From NCBI GenBank assembly GCA_002197995.1, contig NGZR01000002.1:9362001-9426000 (forward strand): a stretch of 64,000 nucleotides of DNA. The letters are read 5' to 3'. Under the pieces are notes generated by a model. That model was not told the DNA's origin. It made no database searches and was given only the letters and a program-made list of their open reading frames with translations. This document shows positions 34,501 to 46,209 of the stretch, one piece after another (positions within the stretch are counted from its first letter, which is position 1; each line of letters opens with the position of its first letter). The translations under genes and the position numbers were made by a program. This stretch comes from Gaeumannomyces sp. JS-464 (Eukaryota > Ascomycota > Sordariomycetes > Magnaporthales > Magnaporthaceae).

Positions 34501-36310
34501 TCATCCAAGCCTTGCCCTTGTAGACGCCGCTCTCCTCTTCAACTCTCCCATGTCCTGGACCTCGGGCTGCAGGGTCGCAGCTCCTCCGGACCGACCATCA
34601 TCCGAGACCCTGTGAAGAAGGACGGCAACGTTTGAAGATTTCCACGGCTGCAAATCCCTGCACGCCGCCGTTCTCGCCAGAACCAATCCCAACAGCAACG
34701 CGCTGGCCAGCTGGACGGCCAGCGGAAGCGCCAACCACATCCACTGCACCTGGACAAAGACGACCTGGCGGATCGTCCCCGGGCGCAGTCGCGTCGAGCG
34801 TCGAGCGCAGCTGGTCCGACATGCTGCGCGTCATGTTGCGCATGATTTCTGCTATGTCCCGGACGTGAACGCGGATCCAACGCCGGCCTGGAGTTGCGGT
34901 GGGGTCGAGATTCCGTCGTAGGCATCGCCAACGAAACGTGGCGAGCGGAAAAAGTCGTTAATGGCAAATATGTCGGCGATTTTGATCCGGAGGGCGGGCT
35001 GGCCGGTCTGATTGAGCATGACGGTGATGCCCAGTGGGCTGGGGTCGCCTGGTGTCATCGGAATGTTTTCTTGAAAGCCAATGGAAAGGACGCCGCCCAA
35101 AGCGGTAATATTTGAGAACCTTAGCGCCGCTAGGCTGATATCGCACTCCACGATTTGCGTTTGGTTTAGGCGGAATATATAGTTTGGCACGTCCCTCGCG
35201 GTTCTTAAAACTGCTACGCGGGCGATGTCCGGCCGCTCGGGAATCAGGGGTGGCGAAGGCACACCATCTGTCCGAGAGCTATACCAGCGAGAGTCTTTCA
35301 GGAGGGTGATCGAATTGACGCTGATGACGGTTTGCCAGGATGTCCGCGAATACGCGGCCGACATGTTAACACCGCCGGGCGTGATAAGTCTCAGGTCCTG
35401 GGTATTACTCCCCGTCCATAGCGAACGGTCCACGGAGTCGAGGGTTGCTGTCGTGACATCGGAGCAGGTGCTCATAAACCCCAGAGAGATGTATGGGCCA
35501 TCCCAAGAGCAGGAACCGGGGCACCTGAATAAGACCGGAGAGTCGAGACCAAAGAGGCCACGATAGATTGCTCCCTGCATCGAGACATCGGCGGTCGTGG
35601 CTGCGGACTTGACCTGTCAGTAAAGGCGGGATATAGCATGGTTGTTGTGGATTTGCAAACTGACCATCGACCCTAGTAAAGGAGGGGGAAAAAGTGATGC
35701 CCTGGGGAGCGCTGGCATTGGTAATATAGTCATGAGAAAGGCCGAGCACAGCCCTCCCGTCATCAAAGCCAACGTCCCTGGGCTCCAGCCGTACCAGCTG
35801 CTGGACAAAGACGTCAAACCCCAGCGCCAGCACCGTCGCCAGCGCCCCGATCGTGGCCAGGCCCCACGGGCCGGCGCCCACCAGCTTCAGGCTGCCCATG
35901 GGCCCGCGGCTCGCCTCCTCGAAGCGGTCGAGGTCGCCCAGCGGCCGCGGTGGCCCGCCGGCGGCGCCAAAGTGCAGCCACTTGGACTGGCTGATGCTGG
36001 CGCCGACGGCGACGGCGGCCAGCGATTTAGCCGCCGTGCTGAAGACGGCAATGGTCGCGGGCAGGCTGAGGAAGAAGGTCCAGTCCGTCAGGGGCCGGCC
36101 GTTCATACGCAGGAGGACGACGACGATGCCGGCCATGCACGCGAGGCTGGCCACGACGGCCAGCGTCTCCCACCACCATGCCCAGGACTGCCTGCGCGCT
36201 CTCGTCTTGGGGGGCTCGGTGTCGCCGCTGTCGTGTTCATGGTGGTGCTCTACCGTCACAGGGGTCGACTTCATCAGGGGCGAGACGACGGATCCAGGCC
36301 CGCGATCCAT
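34501..36310 (-). pseudogene. DUF3176 family membrane protein, one intron, two late frameshifts
   Basis: Exon 1 (36310-35672) encodes a soluble N-terminus, then WWETLAVVASLACMAGIVVV, a second hydrophobic segment around FFLSLPATIAVFSTAAKSLA, the family signature ISQSKWLHF..RPLGDLDRFEEASRGPMGSLKL, and a third segment ending FDVFVQQLV. A 58-bp phase-0 intron (35671-35614, GTCGAT...CTGACAG) leads to exon 2, QGAIYRGLFG and CPGSCSWDGPYISLGFMSTC. Near 34870 the frame slips (GVGSAF to VHVRDIAEIMRNMTRSM), and near 34780 it slips again at a CCCGGGG run before the last transmembrane segment WMWLALPLAVQLASALLLG and the cytoplasmic tail with WKSSNVAVLLH. The family is common in filamentous fungi and its role is unknown. 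Confidence 0.8.
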
Positions 36311-37204
36311 CGTTGCTAGGTCACTGCGGTAGGACTTGGGGCTGAGGTTGTGACGCGAGCGGGCTAAAGCAGCGCCCTCGAGGAGGGGGAGACCTTTGAG
36401 GGATAAGTCTGAAATATGTATAAATCAGCTAAGGATTTGGGGCGGGATAGGAACTTGAAACCCAGGAACAGAATGGGGGGCTGTAAAGGGGGGCAGCGGT
36501 TCCCAAGACCGGTCAGGCTGGTCAGGCTGGCGCGCTCAGTATCACCAGCCTAGCAGAAGAGCCGCAACAGCCCATTTACACGGCATTAAACCCCAGCCTG
36601 CCCTCCGCATGCACCGGGGTCGCAATCGCGGCCGCCCCCAACTGCGCAGCCTCGGTGGCGGGATGCGCGTGGCTTTGTGCAGATGTGACAATGACCTTGT
36701 CTTGGCATGCCTGGGTCGTGCTATTGGGGGCAGCAGAAGCGCCAAAAGCGCATTTCTTCGTTCAGCTGCGGGGATGGTGCACGGGTTGGACACGAGCACA
36801 GTAGGTAGGTGTGTAGGACGGGGGGTGGTGCAGCGCAGCGAGTCCAACCAGCTCGAGCCGGGCACTGGAGCAGTGGACAGGCTGCGTGAGGCAGGCTAGC
36901 ACGCGTAGAGCGCGATGCTCCCCCCGCCGTGGTGGCAGCAGGCGCCTACATCCTCCACCGCGAGCAGCTCCCGCTCGACTCTACCGAGTGCAACCTCACG
37001 GTCGCAGGTAGAGGCGCTAAGAAATCCCCCGGGTACGGATCCCGAAGCCCGGGCTGTACAGTAGGTGGACAAAAAAAACGCCCAACCCCGCACCACACCA
37101 AATAAAACGGCCAGGGGTAAATCCAACCCTTCTACTTTGGAAAACCGCCCTAGGCCCAAACAAATGCAATTCGCATAGAAATTTGCACTGGAAATACATT
37201 ATTA
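36311..37204. other. Intergenic, nothing recognised
   Basis: GC-rich with short open frames on both strands; no motif, no consistent coding frame. It includes the presumed promoter of the DUF3176 gene. Confidence 0.5.
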
Positions 37205-38217
37205 AAGGGGCTATTTGTCAATCTAGTTAGTATTTGGTATACCACCCTTGTGCGTCGATAACGGCCTGTAAACGGCGGGGCACGGACTCGATCAAGTCAT
37301 TAATCAAGTCTTCCTCAAAGCCTTCCCAAACGGCCTTTACAGCGGCCACAAGTTCGTCCAGCGTGCGTGCGTTTTTAAAAGCAGTAGCCAAGTGAGGATA
37401 CTGCTCGCAAATGCGTTCTTTAAGCAATTTCCAAAGGTTTTCGATAGGGTTTAAGTTAGGGGAATAAGGGGGCTAGTCGAGCGTGCAAAAGGCTTCCTCC
37501 TGTAGCCACCTTCGGACCTTTTTCGCGTTGTAAATAGGGGCGTTGTTTTGCATAAACGTATATCCAGGCTCCCAAATAGTAGGTAAATGCTTTGCGAAAG
37601 TCTCGAGGTAAACGCTTGCCGTAACGCCGCTTTTTTTTACTTTAGGGTCCCCGTTAAAAAGGATTAAGGAGGTCCTTTTTTGCCACGTTATCCCCCCCCC
37701 CAAAACATTTGGGGAAAACGACCACTGCGATAGCGGGCTTAAACGAACCGATAATTAAATGCTAAAGTCCTTAATTTAAAGTAAATTGGTTAAAAATTGG
37801 GCGAAAAATAAAAGGTTAAAGTTGGTAGGTAAACTAACCTTAAAAGCGGAATACTTAACCCTTTCGGTAACCAGCCCTTTTATCGATAGTGCTTTCGTTT
37901 ATAAAAACGATTATGCGCCAAAACCCAATATTTTTACCAATATAACGCGTAGCAAAAGCGAGGCGTTTAATAGCGACTTCCTCGGTAAAAAACGGGCGCG
38001 TAACGGCGAGGTGGTATTAAACCCCTTGTGTTTTAAAATATCGAGCTACCGTGCGAGTTAACACCTTTAAGCACGAAATTAAAACGACTTTTGCTAGTGA
38101 ATAAAAAGGATTAATAGTAATAGTACGCATAATCGCTCGTTTGGCGCGTTTATCTAGCACGGATGGCCGGCCACGGCCGGGTCGGGAAACCCCATTTTGC
38201 TAGGACAAATATCTCTT
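37205..38217 (-). mobile_element. Short, 5'-truncated Tc1/mariner transposon
   Basis: Imperfect inverted ends AAAGGGGCTATTTGTC (37205 onward) and AAAGAGATATTTGTC (complement, ending at 38217), each next to a TA dinucleotide as expected for Tc1/mariner target duplication. At about 1.01 kb it is too short for a full element. The transposase lies on the minus strand. The half 37205-37730 has normal composition whereas 37740-38160 is AT-rich and RIP-like. Confidence 0.72.
37227..38110 (-). pseudogene. Tc1-like DDE transposase remnant
   Basis: The minus strand gives RPFFTEEVAIKRLAFATRY, then IIVFINEST (expected D-E-S), GGGITWQKRTSLILFNGDP, YTFMQNNAPIYNAKKVRRWL (expected QDNAPIH) and, after a TGG-to-TAG stop near 37473, PPYSPNLNPIENLWKLLKER (expected PDLNPIE), ending SVPRRLQAVIDAQGWYTKY. 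Both visible catalytic Asp positions are Asn, consistent with GAC-to-AAC changes. The N-terminal helix-turn-helix is missing. It cannot transpose. Confidence 0.82.
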
Positions 38218-39655
38218 TACGACCCCGCGAACGTGCACCTCGCTAACTCCTTCTTTGTACGCGACGCCACGCGCGGGCTGGCCGGCGGAGTACCTCCCGA
38301 AAATCCTAAATCGCAGGGCAGGCGAGGAATGCTTAAATTTTGCTTTTTTGACCGGAGATGACGGAATGGGTGCCATTTGAAGTGTGGTGGTTGGGACGCG
38401 ATAGGAAAAAAATTTGGGTTGAATTGGTGGGGTTGAGAGGGGTTGGGCGTTTTTTTTGTCCTCCCACTGTACACTAGGCGGTACTCGAGTGTCAGGCCAA
38501 GCTGGGGGTGTGGCAGCTCAAGCTAGAATAAAAGATGCAGGGGTTTCTGGTTCGGGCCAAGGAGGAGCTGCACTATCAAACCCGGTTATTCCCCACCCGA
38601 GTTCCGACACGCCCCAGCCCCCCGCCATTCGGGGGCAGTGGACTCCCGCGCGCTGTTGCGGAGCGGCCAAGGTGGAGGCCTTTGGCCAATAGGGAGTGAA
38701 CTAACTGAGAGTTGATCCACTGTCGCCCCGCCGGTTTTAGGCACCCCCACTGGTTTTAGGCACGCCCGCCGACGCGCTCCAGCCAAGTCGATACGCGCCG
38801 TCTCGCGACCAACAAACATTGACCACACCGGAGACATTCAATGGCGGCGCGTGGTTAGGCCATTCAGTTTCGTGTGTGGTTTTCCCGGTGGTGTGATTTC
38901 CAATGTAGCTTAATCGCCTCCCCCTGGGTTGGCCTCCTGGTCTAACGAATCTTGCACGCAGCGCGCGGACGGGCCGCAGGAGAAGTGCTATTATGTTCGG
39001 CCGGGTCTTATTTCCTGCAAAAGGCGGGTTTTGTTCCGTCAAACGCAGGGCGTAAAGAAGGCGTATGGCGCAGGGCGTGGTCTCGAGTGTGGGGTCGCGA
39101 GCATGGGACGATGACGCTATTCGCGGCGGGGCAGAGCATGCGCTGGTCTATCCAATACCTAGGCACGCCCGCCACAAAAAAAACGGCAGTCTTGCAGGTC
39201 CCAAAGATTAAGTAGAATTGTTAATGTCATGAGCCTTCTCATTCTTTTTCCTATTATTGTTTTTATTATTATTACTATTGTAACTAATTCCTATTAACTA
39301 TTATTCTTCTTATAACTAATTCCTATTATAATTCCTGTTTTCATTCCTCTTTTTATTCTTATTCTTGGTTTCGTTTTTTATATATTCCTATTCCTATTCC
39401 CAGAAGCAACTGCCATCTCTTTTGTGGTGGGCGTGCTAGGGTGGTAGTAGGTACCTACCAGCCCGGGTACGTACCGAGGCCATTGGGCATTAATGAATGA
39501 TATCCGTGGAGGCTGGGCGCAGCCTCGTCCAGCCGGTTTGGGCCCAACAGCCCCAACGAGCCCCATTATATAATTACACGCACTTCCCCGCCCCCCGCAT
39601 CACCCCAAGTGTCCAGGTGCAACGTGCAAAACAGCAAACCCCTATTCCAGTCGCA
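38218..39655. other. Intergenic upstream of the HET gene
   Basis: No gene recognised. 38727-38765 carries two tandem GGTTTTAGGCAC-type units, and a pyrimidine-rich low-complexity tract lies at 39236-39405. The last 200 bases should include the HET gene promoter and 5' leader. Confidence 0.5.
39236..39405. repeat. Low-complexity TTATTCCTA-type tract
   Basis: Degenerate array of TTATT, TTCCTATT and CTAATTCCTATTA words over about 170 bp; a degenerate microsatellite/minisatellite. Confidence 0.75.
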
Positions 39656-41766
39656 ATGCTGTGCGATATATGCAAGGCCGCGCTGCAGCCAGTGACATAC
39701 TTCGTCGAGTCACATCATACAACCTTAGACTCCTTACAGCACTCGGTTCAGATCGGATGCTTCATCTGCACCTCTGTCTGGACAGAGGTGCAGCGCGTGT
39801 CCGATCTGCCCAGCGGCTGGGAGGCAACTATCACCTCTGCAGATTCGAGCTTTGGGATGGTCCAAGACGGCTCAAACGCCTATGTCACTCTCCACATACA
39901 GCGCGACATTCCTTACAGGCAGCTGGAATCGAACTACGGTTTTACGCTCCTCGACGGCCACGGTAGGTTCCGTTCGATCAGAACCCATGGCTGCCAGGGC
40001 TAATGTAGCTAACGTATCTACCTATCTCACCTATTATAGACCACATCGGGATTGCCAGACTGTCTCCGAGCACGCGATCCACACAGACCTTCTCCACGGC
40101 CAAACACTGGATCAAAGCTTGCACGCAGTCGCACGAGGAATGCAGCCGTCACACTGCCAAAGTGGCCTGGTATCCGACTAGGCTTCTCAAGCGCAGCGTT
40201 AACGGGGACACAGAAACGCTTCGCCTGGTCGAGACCAGCAAATCTACCGTCGACGGACCGTACATGACACTCAGCCATTGCTGGGGCAAGGCAGACTGTT
40301 TGAAGCTGGTAACAAATAACTATACCCAACTTCTCCAGGACATCCCCCTCTCGACCCTTCCGCAACTGTACCGCGACGCCTTGACCGTCACCAAAGAGCT
40401 CAGTGTCGAGTACCTCTGGATCGATTCCTTGTGCATCATCCAGCATGGTGACGATGGGGCCGATTGGGGCTGTGAGGTCACTCTTATGGACCAGGTTTAC
40501 AGCAACTCCTTTTGCAATATATCGGCCCTCACGGCGCCCGACAGCCACCAGTCCATGTTCCATGACCGCAACCCGGACGCTTTTTGCCCGCCAAAGGTCT
40601 GTTTCAAAGACAAAGCCGGACTGCCAAGGGAAGGCCGCATCGACTCGGCTGTTATCGACGAACAGCGTACTATCATCAACCACCCAGGAATTAAGTGGGA
40701 CAAAGAAGTAGTCGCGGAGAGACTCAACACGCGGGCGTGGGTGCTTCAGGAGCGCCTCCTGTCGCCCAGGATCCTCCACTTCGGCCACAGCCAGGTCTAC
40801 TGGGAATGCCGGTGCCTTGAGGCTTCAGAGGAGTGGCATGGAGGCTTCCCGGAAAATCTCTGGCGGGACTCCTTCTGTCAGAGGGGCTTCTACTCCCACA
40901 GCTACACCCCAGCGGTGTGGGAGCGAATTATAGAAGTCTATTCCGCCTGCGACGTGACGTTTCCGCAGGACAAGCTCATCGCCATCTCCGCGCTCGCGAG
41001 ACGTGCGGCGGCTGCGTTTCAAGACTCCTATGTTGCCGGCATGTGGCGCAGCGCCATCGAGGACCTTCTGTGCTGGCGGGTACTCCCAAGGGCCCGTCCG
41101 GCCACGGCCAGAGCGCCAACGGGGCCCACAGAGGTCTACCGTGCCCCAAGCTGGTCCTGGGCTTCGTTGGACTGTCCGGTAAATTTTGCGAGTCGCGTTC
41201 GGCCGGGATTGCTCGTCAAGGCCCAAGAGGTGCACCTGGACTATGCCACTGCCGACAAGATGGGCCGTTTAAAAGGCGGGTGGCTACGTCTACACGGGCT
41301 TTTGCTGCCAATGGAAGCGCGGCCAAAAGGCCAACAGAGCCTACACAAGTCCTTATCCCTGGGCTGGGGTGATGGCAGGTGCTATTTCACCATAGACGAA
41401 GTCACGCGCTTTCTTGATGCTCAAGACCAGCACGATCGAGCCAGACTTCTCAAGAGTGCGGAAGCCGGGTTCTTCCACTGCGTGCCAATGTGGATCAACA
41501 AGGTTACCAGCACCATTCCTGGCCCGTATGGAAGGCCCCTGACTTCGGATAAGGTAATATTTACCATGCTTTTTTTAGAACGGCTAGTTAACGAGGGCCG
41601 CCGGGGCGACTTCCACCGTGTGGGCTGTGCCCATTTCTATCTCCTTGCGTCGGATTTGCCCATATTGGAGAAGCCGCTTGGATTCGCCCTAAAAGATGAC
41701 ACAGTGGACTGGAGTCCGTTGCGAGACGTCGTTTCAGCCGGGCTACAAACATTTACGATAGAGTAG
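39656..41766 (+). CDS. HET-domain (heterokaryon incompatibility) protein, one intron
   Basis: Two exons, 39656-39962 and 40040-41766, joined by a 77-bp GTAGGT...TATAG intron, give 677 residues without a stop. The join keeps the frame (DGH|D|HIGIARL) and restores TAKHWIKACTQSHEECSRH. The N-terminus LCDICKAAL..SVQIGCFICTSVW is the cysteine-bearing leader common before HET domains. The HET domain proper has YMTLSHCWG (about residue 176), YLWIDSLCIIQ (about 226) and AWVLQERLLSPRILHF (about 332), followed by WECRCLEASE and APSWSWASLD. HET domains are TIR-related and trigger cell death after fusion of incompatible strains. This is the only clearly intact large gene in the island. No partner such as an NLR is visible nearby. 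Confidence 0.93.
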
Positions 41767-41908
41767 CGATGAGGCACGACTGCCTACTTCGGAACAAGTC
41801 CCTTTTTGGTCTAATCATGGTTGCGGGATTGTGGATGTAAAAGTTATACAAGTTACTACCTAATTATAGATCAGATCTCCAGGCTCAGCACCGCCCACCC
41901 TGCGCGGG

Positions 41909-42940
41909 CTACCTCGGGTGCTGGGCCTGGTCGCCGTGGAGCTCGCTGGCTTCTGTGTTTCTCGCCGGCAGCTCGGCGCCCGGCATGGTCCCCCAAAGCT
42001 CGGGCCGCCCCGGGTGAGGGGAGGGTTTGCTTTCCGCCCCGGAGTAGGAGTGGGGGTAGGCTTGCTGCGGCGTGCTGCCCTGCATCTCGGTCGAGAGCGG
42101 CGAGCCAAAGGGGACGTCGTCGGGGCGGTAGCCCTGCTGCGGCTGCTGATCCTGGCCGTGGCCGAACTGCTGCGCATAGTGCGAGGCCACCGCCGCCGCC
42201 GCCGACTCGTCCTTTTTGCGGCGCCACAGGAAGAAGGTGCCGACGGCCCCCACGATAAAGACGACCGCGATGCCAATGACGATACCGGCAATGGCGCCGG
42301 ACCCGAGTGCGCCCGAGGAGAAGGATCCACTGCCGCCCTGGGACGCGGGGGCGGGGTTGGTTTGCGCGGGGCTGCCGGTGGTCTGGGAGGAGGAGGAGGA
42401 GGTGGTGGTGGTGGAAGAAGACGACGAGGCGGTTTGGGCGATGAGGCTGAGGGGGTCAAAGGAGATGTAGCTCGCCGACGAGGGCGCGGCGGCGCTGAGC
42501 GACGCGTGGGCCGACTCGATGGCGGGCACGCTGATGTTCTTCATCGTGTCGTAGCCGGTGCTCCAGCAGATGTTGATCTGGCCTGAGGCCTGGGTGCAGA
42601 CCTCGCTGTTGTGGCGGTGGGCAGTCAGTCGGCAGGCCCCTTCTTGAACTTGCAGGCCGGCTTATACGCACAGTTTGCTTATGCAGCACCACTTGGACTG
42701 GCCGGCGCGGCACTCAAAGGTGTTGCCGTCGTCGCTGCATGTCGTCGACCCGGTCCAGCAGAGGTTGAAGGGGTCGTTGTTGGCGTTGCAGCAGTACCAC
42801 TTGCTGGTATTTGGGTCGCGCGCGCAGGCGCCGGGCGCCTCGCACTTGAAGCCCATGCCCGGGCATTGGAAGCTGGTCGCATTGGTCGACCAGCTCCAGC
42901 CGTCGAAATATGTTGACATGACGAGCGCGTCGCGGGGCAA
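41909..42940 (-). CDS. Cysteine-rich, Ser/Thr-rich single-pass membrane protein
   Basis: Two exons are clear. Exon A (42940-42672) has a cysteine-rich ectodomain: FQCPGMGFKCEAPGACARD, WYCCNANNDPFNLC, CSDDGNTFECRAGQSKWCC. A 66-bp intron (42671-42606; GTGCGT, branch-like CTGAC, CAACAG) joins in frame to exon B (EVCTQASGQINICWSTGYD), then a Ser/Thr-rich stalk, a transmembrane helix AIAGIVIGIAVVFIVGAVGT followed by WRRKK, and a Gln/Pro/Ser-rich cytoplasmic tail ending at 41909. The layout is like fungal cell-surface sensors. The first exon with the signal peptide is not certain: 42940 is not an ATG and a TCTAG acceptor lies just upstream near 42950, so an upstream exon around 43000-43150 is likely. 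Confidence 0.75.
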
Positions 42941-42959
42941 GCTTCTAGACCAGAAAAAG

Positions 42960-44549
42960 AAAGCACGAGCCGTTGCGCCCAGGGCGTTTCCAGAATGGCG
43001 CCTGTCCGTGTATCAGATTATCCAAGCGGAGAGCGGCTGTGGCGTCTTGTGTCAGCAACAGAGACAGTGGCGTGAAGAGAGGCAGACGAGAGAGGGCAAA
43101 AAAGAAAAAGAAGCCGGAGAGAATGGCATCAATGGCGGGGAGGGAAATTGGATGCTGACGGCCACACGGCCCCCCCTGGCCACCCATCCAAGTGGAGAGA
43201 CTGTCAGCCGCAGCGGCCCCTCGCGTCGATAGCGCGCCGCCGATCGAATCCTTCGCGGCAAAAAGGCACGAATCACCTCCATGCTTGTGTGAAATAAGGC
43301 CCGTCGGCCCCCAGTCCCACAACGGCCCCCGATCTTAGCCGCCGATTTGGCAAAACGCTTCTCCCTGGTCTATAGCTCCCAACGGCCTCGCGCCTTGGCA
43401 CCCACCTGCCGAGGCGGCATGAGCTTGGAGGGCGCGCCAGTCTCTTGTCGGGGAGCGACCCATTTCTGCCGCTGCTGCGGACCGAGGCCGGACCGCACGC
43501 ACCGCGGCACCCAAGATTGTCGAGGCGGAATCTCTCGGCCACGCCCCATACCACTCACTCCCTACGCCGTCTCATAAGCTTCCGGGTCCATGCCGCCGCT
43601 GGGATCGTGCTCCAGTGTGGCTGCCAAGACAGCAGCTTGCGAGGCGTTGACGGGCGGAAAGGTTGATAAGCTTTTGGCCGGTGGCGTATGAAAGAGAGCG
43701 AGGGTGAGTACGTACAAGTGGTTACACAAGGGCTGTAGCCGATCCTTCGGGTCCCTTGCAGGAATCCATTCCAGAAGGCGTGGGCTGCTTACGTGCCGGC
43801 AACGAGCTGGCTCTTCGGTCCTCGTTGGGAACTCCTGGTCGGCGCGGCCAGAATCAGCAGCAAATGCGAGATGCTCCTGCGTGCGGTTTCTAGTATCTTG
43901 CTGGGCGTGCTTACTTCGTGGCTCGGAATGCGGCTCTCTTTAAATACAACCCGACGAGCGGAATATCTAAAAGCCGCCAGAGTAGAGTCCAGGGCGCATG
44001 CCAGGGCGCTGTCGGTATTGCTTTTATTGAATGCCAGCCCTAAAAGGCTTTTCTATGCACGAGCAGCGCCCAGTCAACCTTTAAACCGGCCTCATTGGAA
44101 TCCGAACGTACGCCAGTGATCTTCCCCGTCCACCCTCGCGGCGGTCTTGGGGCTATGCCCGGAGTGGGAGGTGCGGAAGAGAAAAGATCCTTTCGGGAGG
44201 CCTTGCAGGCGGCTCCGGGCCGCCTGCCCACGCTGTAGGGGATCAGAGGCCGTGGCGCTCGATACGAGTGTTGGGTAGCGACGCCGTCCAGATACGGGTT
44301 CCGCGTATCTCGTACTCTCTTGCCGCTTCGAACCTGCCTTGCCGGTGTGCGCTCAGGAACAGTGTTGCTTGGCGGATACGGCTCCTGAGTCCTACGCTTA
44401 TTGGCCCTGCTTTGCCACATTTGGTGCTACGACGGTAAGACTGAGATGCAATGCCCTTTATGCCAGTTCCACTGAGCATGGTTACACACGATATGAAGAC
44501 TGCACGAGCTGCTCTCCTCAAGATTTACTGGCTGGACTTGGGTTCACAT
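42960..44549. other. Intergenic, possible first exon of the membrane protein, otherwise nothing recognised
   Basis: A hydrophobic minus-strand stretch ILSGFFFFFALSRLPLF near 43080-43130 could be the missing signal peptide but no clean exon can be defined. 43300-44540 shows open frames on both strands without motifs. Confidence 0.4.
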
Positions 44550-44963
44550 TCAGAAAGGATTTTCCCTCCATGAGCACATGAAGGATGCTTGTGGCCGAGA
44601 GGAAGAGGGGTAGGTACTAGGTCCTATGCATGAGACGCAGTAAACAGCCCGTGCTTCGTGGACGTCGGCGCTCGGCTTTGCAGCCTTGGCCGCGTCTGAG
44701 TCCCTCGTCTGCTTGGTGCTGCTGGAGCTCGACTTCTTGGAGCTCTTAAAGACCGACCGCCAACTCTTCTTGCTGGCCACGGTGTCGGCGCTGTCCGTCT
44801 GGGCCGTCATGACGGAGCTGGCCGAACTTGCGAGGGCGGCCGGTGCGGCGGCGGCGGCGGACGGCTCGGACTTGGCGCTGGCGGAAGGGAAGCCTTCGGG
44901 TGTCCAAAGCGTAGGGGTGGTCGGTCCGGAGGGGAGGACGGGGGCGTGATGTGACGGGGCCAT
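44550..44963 (-). CDS. Small hypothetical protein, low complexity
   Basis: An ATG-started frame of 137 codons, Ala/Ser/Pro-rich at the N-terminus (MAPSHHAPVLPSGPTTPTLW), with a basic serine-rich patch SKKSWRSVFKSSKKSSSSS in the middle. No known domain. The last 30 or so residues (CVSCIGPSTYP...) look non-coding, so the true end or an intron may lie near 44640. Codon composition of the first 100 residues is compatible with a real gene; conservation would decide. Confidence 0.35.
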   Translation of the reverse strand: MAPSHHAPVLPSGPTTPTLWTPEGFPSASAKSEPSAAAAAPAALASSASSVMTAQTDSADTVASKKSWRSVFKSSKKSSSSSTKQTRDSDAAKAAKPSADVHEARAVYCVSCIGPSTYPSSSRPQASFMCSWRENPF

Positions 44964-46209
44964 TGCGTTTAATACGTGTATGGGTGGATGGCTGGGTGGT
45001 ACAGGCAGGTGCCTATGTTGCGGGCAGGGGTTGGATTTCGTTTTTGGTGTGTGGCGATGATCTATTCTGACTTGATCACTTAATGATGTATAAGGAAGGC
45101 GGTTCTCGTAAGTTTGAGATAAAGTTGAAGGATGGGTTGATGATAATTACAAGAAAGCTGCCTCAGGTGGAAGCAGGCCAAGCAAGATCTTATACTCGAC
45201 GAAAGATGTAAAGCGTGCCATCTCAGTGCTGGTGACTTTGCAAAAGAAGCTCTCCCTGCAGCAGACACTAATCCGAGGGCCGATGGTGGTAGCCTGGGAA
45301 TAGGCCGGACAGCCCCATTTTCCTGGAGGTGGTTGCATGGAACCGATAGACTCATCGGCGTACCCCAGTTGATCAATGGTTCGTGACATGCCCCACCGTG
45401 GTCCACATGGAGACGCCGACAGGGCGTGACAGCAATGGCCGGGTGTCTGTCCCGAGATGCCAGACTCCCTGCCAGACCTGCAAGATTGGCCCAGCTGGAG
45501 ATGGATACCCGACCTCGAAATCAACATATTCACTGCCACAATGCCGTGGCATCAAGGCTGGGTCAGGTATGGACCGGCTCCTATTTTCTGGGCGCAGCTC
45601 TGCGTGTAATCATCCGCAATTAAACGGCCAACCTCCAAACACGATGTTGATTTTGGATTTTGGCGGGATGGAGACAAGCACACCAAGCATACGAAGCCGT
45701 GGAGGCCCTGCAGATACGCTTGCCTGCCGAGCCCAGCCACCGAGGAACGGCTGTGCACAAGCCTGCCCCGCATGTGGTGCATATTAGTCAGTCGGCATCC
45801 GTCAGCAGCTGCAGTCCCTGCATTTGCTCCTCTCCAGCCCGAGCACCGACCTGTCAGACTCGCATTTCCATTGCTCCGACCCAGTTTGAGCCGAGCACCG
45901 AGCGCCGCGTCGAGATGCCGCCCAGTTTGTTCTTTTCGCGATGCCATATTTTGTCTTTTTGGTTCGAGGCCCAGATTTCTAATCAAAAATGATTCTCGTC
46001 CAGTCTTGGCATCGATCTTCCATCTGCGTGCTTTGTTGAGCCGTAACACTTGTCTGCGAGGCTGGAAAAGGCATTCATCTCGGGTGGACAAGACGCCAAG
46101 CCAAGACTCCCTTGCCTAATCGAGCGCCTACCATCTCCGCCCCCTCGTGAAGTGGCCGCGACGCCACGACAGGTGGTACGTGGCGCACGCGCGCCATCGT
46201 CCGTTTGCC
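44964..46209. other. Intergenic, nothing recognised
   Basis: Open frames on both strands overlap without motifs or intron-compatible joins. It contains the presumed promoter of the Zn2Cys6 gene. Confidence 0.45.

Noticed and set aside
35642..36332. Overlapping plus-strand open frames opposite the DUF3176 gene
   Set aside because: Antisense shadows of a gene with membrane segments, family signature and a phase-consistent intron on the minus strand.
40027..40788. 253-codon minus-strand frame opposite the HET gene
   Set aside because: Antisense shadow; the sense frame has HET motifs and a phase-consistent intron.
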